Of a stretch of 64,000 nt of DNA, positions 45,911-59,500 are shown one piece after another. The notes under the pieces are model-generated. The model was not told the origin of the DNA. It saw only the letters and a list, made by a program, of their open reading frames with translations, and searched no databases. Numbering within the stretch: the first letter of the stretch is position 1; the number at the start of each line of letters is the position of its first letter. A program made the position numbers and the translations under genes. Source of the DNA: Erythrophleum ivorense (taxonomy: Eukaryota > Streptophyta > Magnoliopsida > Fabales > Fabaceae); assembly GCA_026724425.1 (NCBI GenBank), contig JAIUCV010000001.1, positions 15,792,556-15,856,555 on the forward strand. The letters are read 5' to 3'.

Positions 45911-46995
45911 TATCTTAAGGATGATCCACCAAGCATCTTAATTATGAGACAAGGCTATAGCCGAGGTGATGGAGGCGACAGCCATTTGTAACAAGGGAAA
46001 CAAACTGCTAATAAATTATTAATTATTAGATTTTTATTTTGAAATTGGTGGTTGTTACTAATAAATTTAAATGTTGAATAAAGTCATAAACTGACTGTTG
46101 TACCCATACAATGTTGCTCCGATATATTATTTTAAGGTGGAATCTCAGGTAAGACGAGAAGATTTCATAAATTTAATAAGGTGGGTGATTTTTTTTTGGG
46201 CCACAATAAAGTAGGCGATTTAGGTGATTGGGTTAACCCACACATTTATTTATTAACTTTTTGCGTATACAATGGTATATGAGAAAATTTAAATGATTGA
46301 TAGGTAAATTCAACTTATTAAAATTTTGTACAAACAATGACATCGTAAGTTAGTGTTGGTGATTTTTTTTTTAGGAAATTTGTTGGCATTTACTTTTTAA
46401 GTGAGTCAACAAATCTTATCTCACGTCAATTTTAAACTCTGAATTTTAGTAAAATTGACAAATATAAGTATAAAAATAAAAAAGAAATCTTCCCACATGT
46501 CAATAATGTCCTAATTAATTGAAATAATTTTATCTAAACCACCGTTCTCATAAAAAATTTTATGATTGAAAGATTGATTTTTTTAAAAAATTAATTTATT
46601 ATAATAATAAATTAAGATAAAAAATTAATTTCAAGAGATTACTTTTTACCAAAAAATAAATAAAGCATTTATTTGTAAGGATCTCATTTAACATCTTGAA
46701 GGACTCTCGCATATAATATTTATATGTTTTTTGTTTACCAAAAAAGAATATTATATGTTTATTTAAAATTAATTAGTTTTTTATTTTTTTAAAAATTAAA
46801 TTTATTTAATAACCTTTTTGTAAAAAAAATTTCAAGATTCTCAAATATTTGATGATGTGTCATGAATCACAAAGTTGCTGTGGGACCCCAGACAAGATCC
46901 TTTGTCTGTCAAAGACAGTAACATGAACTTAACGTGGTCGGACTCATTATATGATGCCGAGTGAATACTGGGAGAAAATGAGGATTCGAAATCTC
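45911..46995. other. AT-rich spacer, no gene seen
   Basis: No coding signal or recognisable element. A more GC-rich stretch near 46855-46960 precedes the presumed PIF/Harbinger end. Confidence 0.5.
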
Positions 46996-46996
46996 T

Positions 46997-47883
46997 TAAT
47001 TTGGCCCCGATTGGTACCACAGAAAAAAATTGAAAAGAAAATAGAATTTGCGATAAAATATATTTGATTATGGGATTTGAGGATGGAAATCGAAAGTAGT
47101 GATACGGTGTACATTCTTTTGTTTCTGTGTCATACTTGCATAGCAGTTTTCAAACAAATTTATAATGATATTTTTATCCTTCCCGTTTATATTACTATTT
47201 ATTTATCCATTTTTTCTATTAGAAATATTCAGTGGGCAACCTAGTCATCAACAAAAATTGGTCAAGATAGCTCTTGGCTTCAATAGGTGGAAGACACAAT
47301 CTATTGTTGTCCACAGGCATGTTTTTTGCCACAATTTTTATAATGTTTAGTTAATCTATTCTCACAAGAAAATGCTTTTGTATTTTCTACAATGAAATGC
47401 ATTACTGGATATGTGTGCACCTTGACATGTGTTATTTTAGCTTGTGAATCTGCTATGTAATAAGTCTTATGATGATATTCCTTTTAACTATTGTGATAAC
47501 AAATTAGTTTTATGCGTTATATATATATAGTTAATGGAGGTCTTTTTTTAATAATTGTTACATTTCAATCTTTTAATTTTTTTTATGTTTTATAATTGCT
47601 ACATACATTTGTTGAATGAGAAAAATGCAAACCATGTCTACGTGTTCTAGTTATAAATATAAATTATAGTTATTTAATATAATCGTTACTATAATCTCAT
47701 ATTATTTTGATTTGGTCAGCTGTGTTTTGTTTTAACTAAACAAAGTATCAACTATTCCATATTATTCTAACAATCTAGACCAAGTGTTGTTCATCATTTG
47801 GATATGGATAACATTAGTCGTGATATTATTCTTCATATATTGTTTGGTTTTTATTTATCATGCAATATAGAATGGATGATAAA
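46997..47883 (+). mobile_element. Probable left end of the PIF/Harbinger element
   Basis: TTAATTTGGCCCCGATTGG, then TACCACAG, resembles the GGCCCC/TGTTTGG-type ends of PIF/Harbinger elements and the left end at 26656. The transposase exons of such an element occur in the same orientation after the inserted LTR block (54.9-56.1 kb), so this is a reasonable left terminus. The right end was not found, because LTR F interrupts it. Confidence 0.4.
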
Positions 47884-50800
47884 TGTAATAGCCGATTTTC
47901 TATAAACTGAACTGAACCTGATAAATTGATATTGGAATATTTTAAAGCAAAGTAAATTGAGACTAAATGAGATTAGAATGTTAATTAGAAAATTTAAAAT
48001 ATAGTTTAGAGTCTAAGTTTAACCCCAAAACCATAGCCAAAACGGCCAAACAGAAAGATACAAAGGCCAGTGCCAAAATCATAATTTGGAGTAACTTTAT
48101 GAAAACTCAAAAAAGAGAGTTTTAAATGAAAAAATTGAGTTTTCCAAAATTCTCAAAATTTTTAAAAATTATAGGAACTTTTAGAATGGCTAAAACTTTT
48201 CCAATGTACATTTTAGGTTATCAATTGGTTAAAATTTTGACCGAATAGTTTGGTAAAGTTTTGAATCCAATTTGAGTGAAACCAAATGTATTTTATAAAT
48301 TAGAGAACCTAAATTTTATGATGGAAAAGACGGTTATAAAAAAAGATTTGAAACGAGATCAAACGGTGAAGCAAAGTTTAGGGACAAAGTTGAAAATTTT
48401 AAATTTATTATAGTTAGACTTCCTCCCTTCTTATATTGGCATGCCACCTGTAACACCATGATATTTTTAGCCTCCCCTTTATGTTTACCTAGCTATATTT
48501 TCTTAAATAAACAAGCTTCTTCAATAAAATCAATGAAAATAATGCATTATTTTGCGTTACGTAGGGTTCAAAAGTTACGTTTTGCATCTCGTGGGTCATA
48601 TGAATTCACCCATATTATTTTCCACTCCAAATACATGTATACAAGTTAGAACCATCCCAAAATGTTCCATTTTTCCCGAGCTTAGGACATCCACACACAA
48701 AATCACAAGTTCAGTCTTGGGTTCTAGTTTTCAGTTTTTTTGTCATCAACTTTAAAAATTCATAACTAAATCTAGAAAAATTAAAATCAGTAAATGATAG
48801 CTTTCTTGACAGCTCTAAATGTCCACTATAGGTTAAACATCATTCTAATCCATGAAAACATCAACTAGACTATGATTGACAATGGAAAAGCACCAAAAGT
48901 CTAGCTGCTCAGGTTTGTTATTACAAGTTACTGATATGAACTTTAAAAACTTATAACTAATTCTAGAAAAATCAAAACCTAGTAAACCATACCATTTAGG
49001 AAAGCTATGGATGTTAACTTTATGGGAAAAATAATTTTGGACCACGTTAAGCTCGTTTAGGAACTGAATTATAATGGAACAGTACATGAACTTGACTCTA
49101 GTATTGACACAAAACTTCAAAAAATCATTTCTCCCTCTACAGACCTCCAATTGAGGTGCTTTTAGTTGCTACAGATCACTAGAAATGTTTAGTTTATGCC
49201 TATAAAATTTCACATTCATTAGAGCATGTTTGGCCTATGGATGACATAGAAACCTAAACTGACCATATGAACAGTGCATAGACCAATCTGAATTTTTGAT
49301 ATAAACTTTGAAAAATCATAATAAACTCTCTAGAACTCCAAATGAGGTGGTTCTTAGACAATAAAAAAACTCTAGATGAGACCTATATGAATGCAAATTT
49401 TAAACCTCAAAATCACTCATTTAGTTAGTTTGGGGTTCAGCTCACAAAAATGGCACTTTTTAGTCTTTAAATGAGTCAAAATGGTACCAATTCACCTCTA
49501 ACACTTTTTAGGCTGACGTGGGCATGTCCCAAAGCTTAAATGAGCCATGAAACAAATTCTGAAATGGGCTGAAAACTCATACAACTCAAGGTTACTCCCT
49601 AGGTCACATTTATACACAATCTCATACATGCACCACAAAGGCAATTTTGCACCATAGACTATAAATGGTCTCAAGTCTCATACATACATATCAAATATGA
49701 CCATTTACATTTGTTTATAAGTTTACATCCCATAGATATCTCATACAAGTTTCAATATACAAGAGTGACATTTATACATAAAAGCTAGGCCTCAAAACTG
49801 AAACTAAAGCTTCAAGTGCCCATTAGTTAGCCTCTTTGCTTCCTTGAGTTTCCCCTAGGCATAAAAAGATGAAAAGAAGGAGGAATGAGATTCAAAGAAT
49901 CTCAATAGCCCTTTTCACTTTCAATCATACATAATGGATGCATTTGTATGCAAATGGATGTCATGCATGGTCTATGCATTACATATGCATATCAAAAACA
50001 TAATTTCCATTTCATAATGCCTCAAATACATCAAAGTAGACTCTTAAGACCTTGGTTAGCCTCACCCACCTCTCTTGGGACTTTTAGACTTGCCTCACCC
50101 ATTTTACTTTAGGGCTTTTGACTAAGTTTCACTCTTTTTGAGGCTTTGGGCTTGTGTCACCCATGCTAAAGGACTTTTGGCTCATCTTCACCCTTATCAA
50201 GGTGCTTTTGGCATCACCAAATCTATTCAAGTCTTATACACACATAAAAGCAATTTAAGACACATAATTGGCACTAGACATGTCCTTACTAGCTAAGTAC
50301 ACTTTTCATAGTTCAAACACACACACAAGCATCCAAAGCAAGAAAACATCCACACACATACATGAGAGAAGGGTTAAAGGGCCACCTTGAAGTGAATCAC
50401 AACACTTTTCTCTTAGAATTCCCTTCCCCTTCTTGGTCACACACTTGCAAGGAGGTAGGACTTGTTTCTCTTGGCCTATAAACACAAATGGAGCATAACT
50501 AAGTCATTGAAATAAAACTTAACTCCTTACAACTCAGGACTAAACTACTTAACTCAAAGACTTCATTATGGTTCCATAATGCACACAATGAAGCAACACA
50601 TAGATTTCTTGCTCTTGGCTCCAATTTCTTGATCATTTTAGATCTCTTGACATAAATTACACTCTTTGGAGCCATCACAACTCAAATCCAAGGGTTCTGG
50701 ACTCATGTTGCTTCTTTATGCTTTAATATGGAACCTATAAGTCCATCTTCTCCTATAAGCCTCTTAAATTTATTCCAAGGCTTTATTTAATGTTTCTTAC

Positions 50801-53800
50801 TCATAATTAGGCCATTTCTAGCTTTAAAAAAAATTTTAGACTCTTTCCAGGTGCTTCTTATGCTCTAGGCCGAGACATGACCATACAAAACACCCATGGA
50901 AGTTTTGCTTCTTTTCTCTAAGGAGTTGGCACTTGTAAGACTCCTTTGACATCTCAAGACCTCATACCAACTCTTAAACACTCTTAAAATACCTTAGAAA
51001 GTTTCAGACTTCTTGACTCTTCACAAACCCTCAAGACATGCTACTTTGTTCTTTAAGGCTTTTCATTGTTTTTAACTTGTGTCTTCCTTAATCTCACCCT
51101 AGGGCCTTTAATTCTTCCTCAAGATGACTAGAATCATTCTCCTAGAGAATGGGTCATAAGTTGGATGAAATGTTCAGGAAAGAACTAAGCAAGAAGAAGC
51201 AACAACAAGGGATATTTACCTTGGTATTTCAAGCTTTCTTCAAGACTCTTTCATAAGCTAACTCATTCTCCCTCAATTATAGATTTCTCCTTGCTGGACT
51301 AGACACAAATCAGCATCAAACCAAGCATTAGAACCATAGGAAGATGGAGGAGAAAGAGAGGAACAACTTTAAGGAAGGAAGGTGTAAGAAATTCTAAGGT
51401 TTTCTTACTTTTTTCTTGAATTTTCTCCCTTCCCTTCCTCTTTGTCTTGGACGCCCTTCAAGCTAGTCTCTCCTCTTATTCAGAAATGAAGCCAATATAG
51501 TCCAGAAAAGGGGAAAGCTGGAATTCCCTTTTAAGGCCCAAAAAGCAACTTTAACAAACTTTTCAACTTTGCATTTTAGTCCCTTTTCTTCACTCTTGTT
51601 ATTTTCACTCAAACCACCTCCTTTTTGAAATCTTTCTTTTCTATTATATTCTTTAGGCTCTTAATTATAAGAATTGCCCTTTGGAATTACTTAAAAAGGT
51701 TTTAAAATTATTCCGAACTATTCAGTCAAAGTTTCATTTAACCAATAGTCGAAATCACTCACGGAAGGAGTTTCAACTGTTTTGGGAGTTCCTATGGTTT
51801 TTAAGGCCTCTAAGAACCTTGGAAAGCTTAAATTTCTTATTTAAAAAGCCCTTTTGTGAGTTTTTGGAGTTTTTCAAAAATTACAAAAATACTTTTACTT
51901 TCTTTGATAAATTTTTTAAGCTCATTTGACTCTGGTTTTTGGGCATTTTATGTATCAAATCTTCGTTTTCTATTATTTAAAATTTTATCCTAATTTTAGT
52001 TGGTGTCAAAACTCTCTATCCAGAGGACTTTCTTTTGAAACTGACTTAGTTTTGTCGTTATTCAAAAAATCGGACATTACACCACCTTCTCCTCTCATTT
52101 CCATTGAACTTATTCTATCTCAAACCAAAACTTAGACCATCTTGAAGAGGTGCATAAGAAGCGGAAGAAGGAGGAAGGAAACAAGCCTGATAAGGGTAAG
52201 AATTTGTCACTTTTTCATGCTCTTCCTTTCATTAAAGTTCTTTTTCTCTTTCTCCTCTTTCTTCTCATGGTTTTAATGTCTTGAATGGTGGTGATTTATG
52301 GCTAGTTTAATAGAGGAAAGTGAGAGTTTGAAGGGAACTTTAGAAGCTTAAGAAAACCCTCTTGACAAGCTTTAAGATAAAGTAGGAAACCATGGCCAAA
52401 ATTGCTTCTTCTTGATTTTCTCCCTGCATGTATGTTTCAGCCAGACCTAGGGGGTTATGTAGAGAGTTTGATTTTGATCCAAACTTGATAGAAAATGAGG
52501 TTTTGAAGCATAAGGAATCATATGGAACAATTAGAACTAAAAAAGAAGCCATATATAACAAGTTATGAAAATTAGGGTTTTGATTGCATCTAGGAATTTA
52601 TGAAGCTTTCTAATGATGATTTAACTTATGTAAGAGCATGTTTGGGTTCTTAAGAGACCTAGGAAGTTTCATGTATGCCAATTTCCTAAGAGAAATAATA
52701 GAACTCCTTTGGTGCCTTCCTTAAGCATTGTCTTGGTCAAGGAGTACTTCAAGTACCTAGGGAGAGTTTTTCTTGATTCTAAGGTTATGCATAGTTTAGA
52801 TATGAATTATAGACACTAAAGGAACCATCGATTTGAATTTAAAAATCATATTTTGAAAGTTAAAAGTTTAAGGTTCCATTATATATAAAAAAATAACTTG
52901 GTGCTAGGCTCCTTAATTTAAGTTGGTGATGACTCTAATGAGTTTAAATTGTGTTATATGACTTAGATTGAGTAGAAATTGGAGCCAAGATGATAAATTA
53001 TATGAGTTGCTTCATTATACTCTTGTATGGAGCTATATAGATGCCATAAGTTAGAAGTAGTTTATGTAGAGCTTATGTGAGGCTAAAAATGGTTCCATTG
53101 ATGTATTTGTGTCTTATTTGATGTATCTAGACTAAGAAAATCAAGCTTCCTCTAAGTATGTGTGTGAGGCCCAACCAAGGAGTTAGGGAACTAAGGAAGA
53201 AAGTTGTACTTCTTCACTTAATGTAGCACTTCATCCATTCTTGTGTACATGTCTTGGTTGTTTGATTGTCATTGATTGCTTGTATGTGTATTTGAACCAT
53301 GAAGCATGTCTATTGCTATTACTTTGATGATTTGATGATGTTATGCTTCTTGAATTATTTTTAAAATGTGAGATGGCTTTTGGTGGATGAGGTTATGCTA
53401 AAAGTTCCTTAGATTGGGTAAGGTGAAGCCAAAAGTTCTTAAAGATGGGTAAGACAAGGCCAAAAGCCTTAAAAATGAGTGAGGCTAAGTTAAAAGTCCT
53501 TAAAAAATAGGTGAGACTAATCCAAAAATCCCGATAATTGGGTGAGGTTAGACTAAAAGTTCCTAAAACTTGTTTTTGATATTATTGAATTCATATGACT
53601 TACAATTTTAAGTATGTTTAGTACTTAGAAGCATTCAATGCATGCTTTCCTTTGTTTATATGATAACATGCCATATATGTATACTTGAAAGGATGATTGA
53701 GCTATTGGGATTCTTTGAATTTCATTCTCCCCCACTTTATGTCAACATTGTTTAGGAAACTCTTATGGAGTAAAGAATGGAGGCCAAAAAGCTTGACTTG

Positions 53801-54600
53801 TGTTACTTTGATAGAATTTTATGTAATTTGATGTCAAAGTATAATTGTATGAGCTATATATCAGATGTAATCCTTCACTCATGTGTAAAAATATGACATT
53901 ATGATGAATGTATCATATTTGGAGCCAATTGTAAGAGAATGAGTAGTTTTGAGTTCTATGATGTTTTGGATTTGATATGATGCTTTTATATGTTGTATTT
54001 GAGGTTTTGGACATGCTCAAATGATCACAATGCATGTGAGAAGCCATTTTGAAACCATTTGTGTACCATTTTGAGCCATAATTTTGCCCTGAACCAAAAA
54101 TAGACCAAATGGATGAATTTTGGCAAGAATTTAGATCTCACTTGGAGCTTTTCATAGAAACAAAGAACATAATTTTTGAAACTCTATAGAATTTCTTATA
54201 ATTTTTTAAAGTTGGCTAAATTATGTAGAAACTACCAATGCATTGTTCATTTAGTCAGTTTTGGTTTTCTGTATATTTGAGGGGCCAAATGAACTCGAAT
54301 ACTTATGAAATTTTATAGACATATAGTTTATATTATCAGCTTTTTATAGACACTAAGATCACTTAATTTGGATCTGTTTAACTCAATATATGAATTTTCA
54401 AAGTTTTATGATTGCATATGCACAAAAATCTAATAGTGGTACTATTCCATTAATTTTTTTAGGCCCAAATGATTTTTTAATCCAAAATTTTTCTAGCATG
54501 TAGATTATGTCATGATATTTCCAGAAAGTGCTCATTATCTCAATTTGGAATTTTCTAGCTCAAGTTATAAATTTTGGAAATTGTGACAGAATTATGGAAC
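47884..54600 (+). mobile_element. Gypsy LTR (LTR D), plus orientation, split by solo LTR E
   Basis: It begins TGTAATAGCCGATTTTC, comparable with the start of LTR G (TGTAATGCCCGG). Collinearity with LTR G continues through 'aacctaaattttatgatgg' then 'aaaagacgg' (48308-48335), the 'gtgaggctaagttaaaag' repeats (53380-53560), 'cattgttcatttagtcagtt' (54241-54260) and 'gaaattgtgacagaatta' (54578-54595). The interval 48449-52081 is a separate solo LTR. Similarity to the final 290 bp of LTR G fades after about 54600, so the 3' end is diverged or lost. It lies inside the PIF/Harbinger element. Confidence 0.75.
48449..52081 (-). mobile_element. Solo gypsy LTR (LTR E), 3633 bp, with 5-bp target duplication CCACC
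   Basis: The plus strand begins TGTAACACCATGA and ends ATCGGACATTACA. CCACC stands immediately on both sides (48444-48448 and 52082-52086). No PBS or coding sequence is associated, and the host LTR D resumes right after the second CCACC. This is the product expected from recombination between the two LTRs of a full element. Internal landmarks match LTRs A and F in minus orientation. Confidence 0.9.
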
Positions 54601-54959
54601 CTATGAAAGATGGTAATATGATGCTAGTCTTGATGTGCATGGCTCAAACCCGAATTCCATGCTTCCTTTTGTGATATTTCTGTATGAACAAGTGTATTAA
54701 GGATGAAAGATGAGTTTGGTAAGTTGAAATGGTTCACTTAAGCCGAAATGAATTAATTTAACATTTAATGTTGGTAAATTTCGCTGCTAAAAGTATTGAA
54801 ATTACAAAAATGGATGTCCTAGGCACATTGTGATATGAATTATGTGCTATCTACCTATAGTATGATAATAAATATGTGGATTACTATAGTTTTGAATTGC
54901 CATTGCCTGACGTACAAGTCATATACTATTGACTTTCAAGTCAAGTGAACCCAACTTAG

Positions 54960-56060
54960 AAGTTAATATATAATAGTGACTCTACATGTTATGATCAACT
55001 TAGAATATATAAAGTAACATTTGATTGGCTTTGTGCAATGCTTGATTAAATCAAGGGACTTAAACATACAAAAAATATGTTGTGGATGAGTGAGTAGCAA
55101 TATTTTTATCTATTTTAGCATACTTTGAAAAATCAAGGGAAACCATTAGTCGATACTTTAATATCGTGTTGAATGCAAAGATTCTTTTAGACAAAGAGCT
55201 ATTTAGAAAAACCTGACCTTGTACCTAAAAACTCAAAAGATGAAAAATGGAAATGGTTTAAGGTAAAGTTTTTGACACATAACCTTAATTTTGTTATGAA
55301 TTTTTGTCACACTCCCAATCAACTCTTTTATTTTTAGAATTGCCTTGGTGCACTTGACGAAACACATATTCTAATTCAAGAACCTACAGCAAACAAGTCT
55401 CGATATCATAATTGAAAAGGATTAAATACTACTAATGTTTTTGGTGTATGCTCAGATGATACATAATTCATTTATGTGTTGCTGAGCTAGGAAGGATTTG
55501 TAGCTGATGGTTGTGTTTTATGGGATGCACTTAGTAGGAGTCATAGGTTGAAGGTCCCTTATGGTAAGCATCTTATGAGCATTTTTTTTTACATTATAGA
55601 TTTATAGTAGCATATTTGTTCACTTGTATTTTCTTAACTAAGGTTTAAATACTTGTGCTAGTATAGGGAAATAATATTTGGTTAATGTGGGTTATACTAA
55701 TTATAATGGAGTTTTTGCACCATACAAAGGACAGAGGTATCACTTAAGTGAATGGCAACATGATCATCCCCCATCCAGCCTACATGAGTGTTTTAACATG
55801 TAACATGCATTGGATAATGAGAATGAATCCATAAACAGGGTCAATGAACTAGAATGTGGGGACCAGAACAATGTTGTAGGTGGACTAGATCATGTGGTGA
55901 CCATAAAGACATCTGAGGCATAGAATAGATTTTGAGAGCAACTATCAAATAATATGTTTGCAAAGTTCATAGCACATCAAGCACATGAATAACCTAATTG
56001 AGTTGACAAAGAAATTAACTAGTTATTGACTTCATTATTATTATGTAATGCTAATATGAC
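54960..56060 (+). pseudogene. PIF/Harbinger transposase (DDE superfamily) remnant
   Basis: The first exon holds a broken version of the N-terminal region and ends ...KDEKWKWFK (55235-55262). A 75-bp intron (GTAAAG...TTTTTAG, 55263-55337) leads to NCLGALDETHILIQEP (usual GALDGTHI with the first catalytic Asp). Then come NVFGVCSDD and GCVLWDALSRSHRLKVPYG. A second intron (about 55564-55666) leads to YLVNVGYTNYNGVFAPYKGQ then RYHLSEW (usual YLVDAGYTN, second catalytic Asp replaced by Asn). The C-terminal ASEAW...NNMF-type text is near 55905-55965. Several stops. In live relatives the enzyme cuts and inserts DNA at TTA/TAA targets. Confidence 0.85.
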
Positions 56061-56359
56061 AATTATAGTCCTTGCATGGTTAATCTTATTCAGAAATGTT
56101 CACTTGGATGATATTAGATTTTAAAACATTATGCATGTTGTAACATTTAGTGTGATGGGTAGCTATAGTTTGTGATTATTTAAGTTTGGCTAACATCGGT
56201 TTCATTGTCCTTAATATGTTTAATCTACATTTGTGCTGTAGCTTTCTTGCATGGATCCTACTATAGGCTTTGACTCTCAACCTAGAAACCATCAATAGAC
56301 TCCATCTGAGGATGCAGTGCTGGTTGACTCTCAACCTAGAATATGGCCACATTTAGATA

Positions 56360-56553
56360 TAAGCTATTTCCATACTCTGAAGATTTATGCATTGTATAGA
56401 GAAATGATAGGGCTAAAGGATAGGATACACAAGATATTGAGGATACTAGAGATGTATCTTTAAAAGAAATCCATGGTCCTGCAACTGAAGACTTAGTTGA
56501 CATCCTGATGAATATGGATATCGATCAAGAGTTAATGGATTTTGATGCTACTA
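56360..56553 (+). pseudogene. PIF/Harbinger ORF1 (Myb/SANT-like) C-terminal remnant
   Basis: Plus-strand translation from about 56377 gives EDLCIV, stop, RNDRAKG, stop, DTQDIEDTRDV. This corresponds to the EDLCLIFGKDRATGKDAQD text following the Myb/SANT-like domain of plant PIF-type accessory proteins. It is followed by DLVDILMNMDIDQELMDFDA. The upstream DNA-binding part is not recognisable. The fragment stops at LTR F (56555). It lies downstream of the transposase on the same strand, so both belong to one element. Confidence 0.6.
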
Positions 56554-56554
56554 C

Positions 56555-59500
56555 TGTAACACCATAACTTTCTAACTTATCTCATGTTACCTCCATGTTT
56601 CATATCATGCATTTCATGAAGGAGTAAGAAAAATGGCATTAAAATAATAGATTTCTTTGCGTTGCGTAGCGTATAAATTTTTTATTCGATGTTCTATGGA
56701 CCATATAAACTCATTCAACTCATTCTCATATTTAATTACACTAATACAACTCAATACCATTACCAAGAGTGGCCTAGAACTCATGCAAGTGAAAAAATAC
56801 ACAAAATTCCATAGTGTAGCCTCGGCCAAAATTTCATATTTTTTGTCACAAACTTTGAAAAATTATAACTACTTTTAGAAAAATTGAAATCATGCATTCT
56901 TTGCTATTCTGGAAAGCTAAAAATGTCTACTATATGATTAAAATAGTTCTAGGTCATGGAACATCAAGTAGAAGACCTTTGACATTTGAAAAGCATCCAA
57001 GGTCTTAGCTATCTGGGCTACTATCACAAGTTACTATCATAAACTTTGGAAATTCATAACTAATTCTAGAAAAATCCAAATTATGCAAATTCAGTTAATC
57101 TAAGAATTTACAGATGTTAAATATAAAGGACAAATATCTTTAGACCACTCCAAGTCCATTTAGGAACTAAATTATGATAGAATAGTACTGGAGGTTAAGT
57201 GGCGTTACTGGTACTGACATTAAATTTCAAAAATTCATAACTCTCTACCCAGACCTCTAAATGAGGTGATCTTGATGGCCATAGAAATATTATAGCCTCT
57301 AGTTTATGCTTGTAAAATTTTACAAGCATTGGAACCATTGATTCATTAGATGACATAAAAAACAAAACTGACTATATGAACAGTACATGCACCAGAACAA
57401 TAGAAAAATCTCAACTTTGAAAATTCATAATTAATTCTATAGAGATTCAATTTTTATGTAATTTAGCTTTCCAAAAATATCTCAATGAGATCTACATGTC
57501 TACCAAATTTCATGGGAAGATTCATCCATTTGTTCAGTTTGTGCTATAGGGTTCTGGTTTGGTCATTTTTATGGTTTCAACTAGCATCAAAGTGTCCAAT
57601 TTTGCTTCCTAAACTTGTGTGGCCACTTGAGCTCGTGGGATTACACCAAAATGACATTTTAAGTTTGTCTCAAATGCGTATAAGCCCAGAATTTGGAAAC
57701 TCATGCTCTCACCTCATGCCATACACAAGTTTACATAATGCTAGTTTTGCCATTCCATGTCCAAAATGCACATTTCCAAACATATAACCTTAAATCTTAT
57801 TTGTACATGATACATTAGCATAATTATATATGTTCATAATGTCATAGGACATATACAATAATGGATTACAACATTTGCCACTCATATGGCTATAAAAAAA
57901 CAAAATCTATATACTTTGATGTTATTCTCTTATCTTCCAAGTTGTTGACTCCCATTATCTTATCCACTTGGTCTATCTAGCATGTTATAACATTGGAGAG
58001 GAGGGAATAAGATTCAAAGAATTCCAATAGCTCATCTCCCTTTCAATCACACATAAAAGATACAAAATGAGTCTTGAAAATGCATACATGGGCATAATAA
58101 ATAACATGAACATTTAAGAAGCAATTTTGACATGTGGATAAGTCATACAAGGCATCTATAGGCTTGCCAAGTAAGTGGATTAGCCTCACCTATTCACTCA
58201 TGGATTTTGGACTTGCCTCACCTATTTTTTCAAGGAGGTTTGGGCTCAATCTCACTCATGGGAGACACTTTGTTTTGTCTCAACCATTTCTAAGGGTTCT
58301 TGGCACATCCTCACCATGGCTAGGAGTTCTTAGCTTCTACATACTCAAGCAAACCCAAGTAAAGATAATAAACATTCTTTAGAAACATAATACATCATCA
58401 TGGTACTATAGAATAAGAGCTCATACTAGATCACTTTTCATAGTTTAAAATACACATACACACATTCAAAGACAAGCCAAGTATACATTCATGCATGAGA
58501 GAAGGAGGAGTGAGCTATCTTTGGTGCAACCATACACTTTTTCTCTTGGAATTATGCTCCTTTCCTCGGCCTCACACACACAAGGGTGTGGAATTTGTTT
58601 CTCTTAGCCTAAACACAATTTATAGAAGCCAATTAAGTTCTTAAACTCATTTCTAAAGTCATACATCTTCTTTAAATACTAACTTGATCTAATAACCCCT
58701 TTATGGTTCCAAAAATGCACCTGATGAAGTAATACCCATCAAATGAATTCTAGACTCCATTCTTTCCTTTCATTTATGATTCTTGACTCCTTTTAAGTCT
58801 CTTGGAGTCATCACACAATTAAAATAAAGAGCCTAACTACATATTGTTTCCTTAGGTCATATTATGGAACATATAAGGCCATCTCACTTTCTATGGTTTC
58901 TAAATTTTCCCTAAGGCTTCCCTTCATCTTCACCCATCATATATGACTAAAAAATGAGCTTGGGTGAAATTAAAACTATCCCTAACTTATAGTTCTACCC
59001 TAGGCCAAAATGATGTATGAAAAAGGGAAACAATGGGTTTGCTTTATTTTCTTGATGGAAGAAGCATATGGGGAGGTCTCTAAGGGTCTTAGGAGCTCAT
59101 CCAAGTACTCACTTTGGCCTAGGAATACTTATGTCAAAACAGAATTTCAATTGAACTCTTGAATCTCTAACCATTCCATCTTGTAAATTAATAGTTATTA
59201 CTTAGTTTTCTTTACATATATTTAATTCCCACACCTTAAATCACATGATTCATCTTTGGTTCTACCCAAATGTTACTCCTTCTTAGCTATCCATATATGA
59301 GGTGAAATGGAGAGGAAGGGGAACAAGGAAGAAGAAACATGGAGTCTAGCATTTTACCTTAGTTTCTTAACTTTCTTTGAATGCTTTTTCTTCTTCTTTA
59401 GCCCTTCTTTAAACTTTCGAACTCCCCCTCTCTATTCTGCACTCAAAACAGAACCAAAGACTCCAATAATCTCAAGGAAAGGAAGTGGGGAAAGAGGAGA

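Noticed and set aside
48458..52135. Several 60-100 codon frames in LTR E and its right flank
   Set aside because: Same reason: non-coding LTR sequence, no domain and no conservation between the copies present here.
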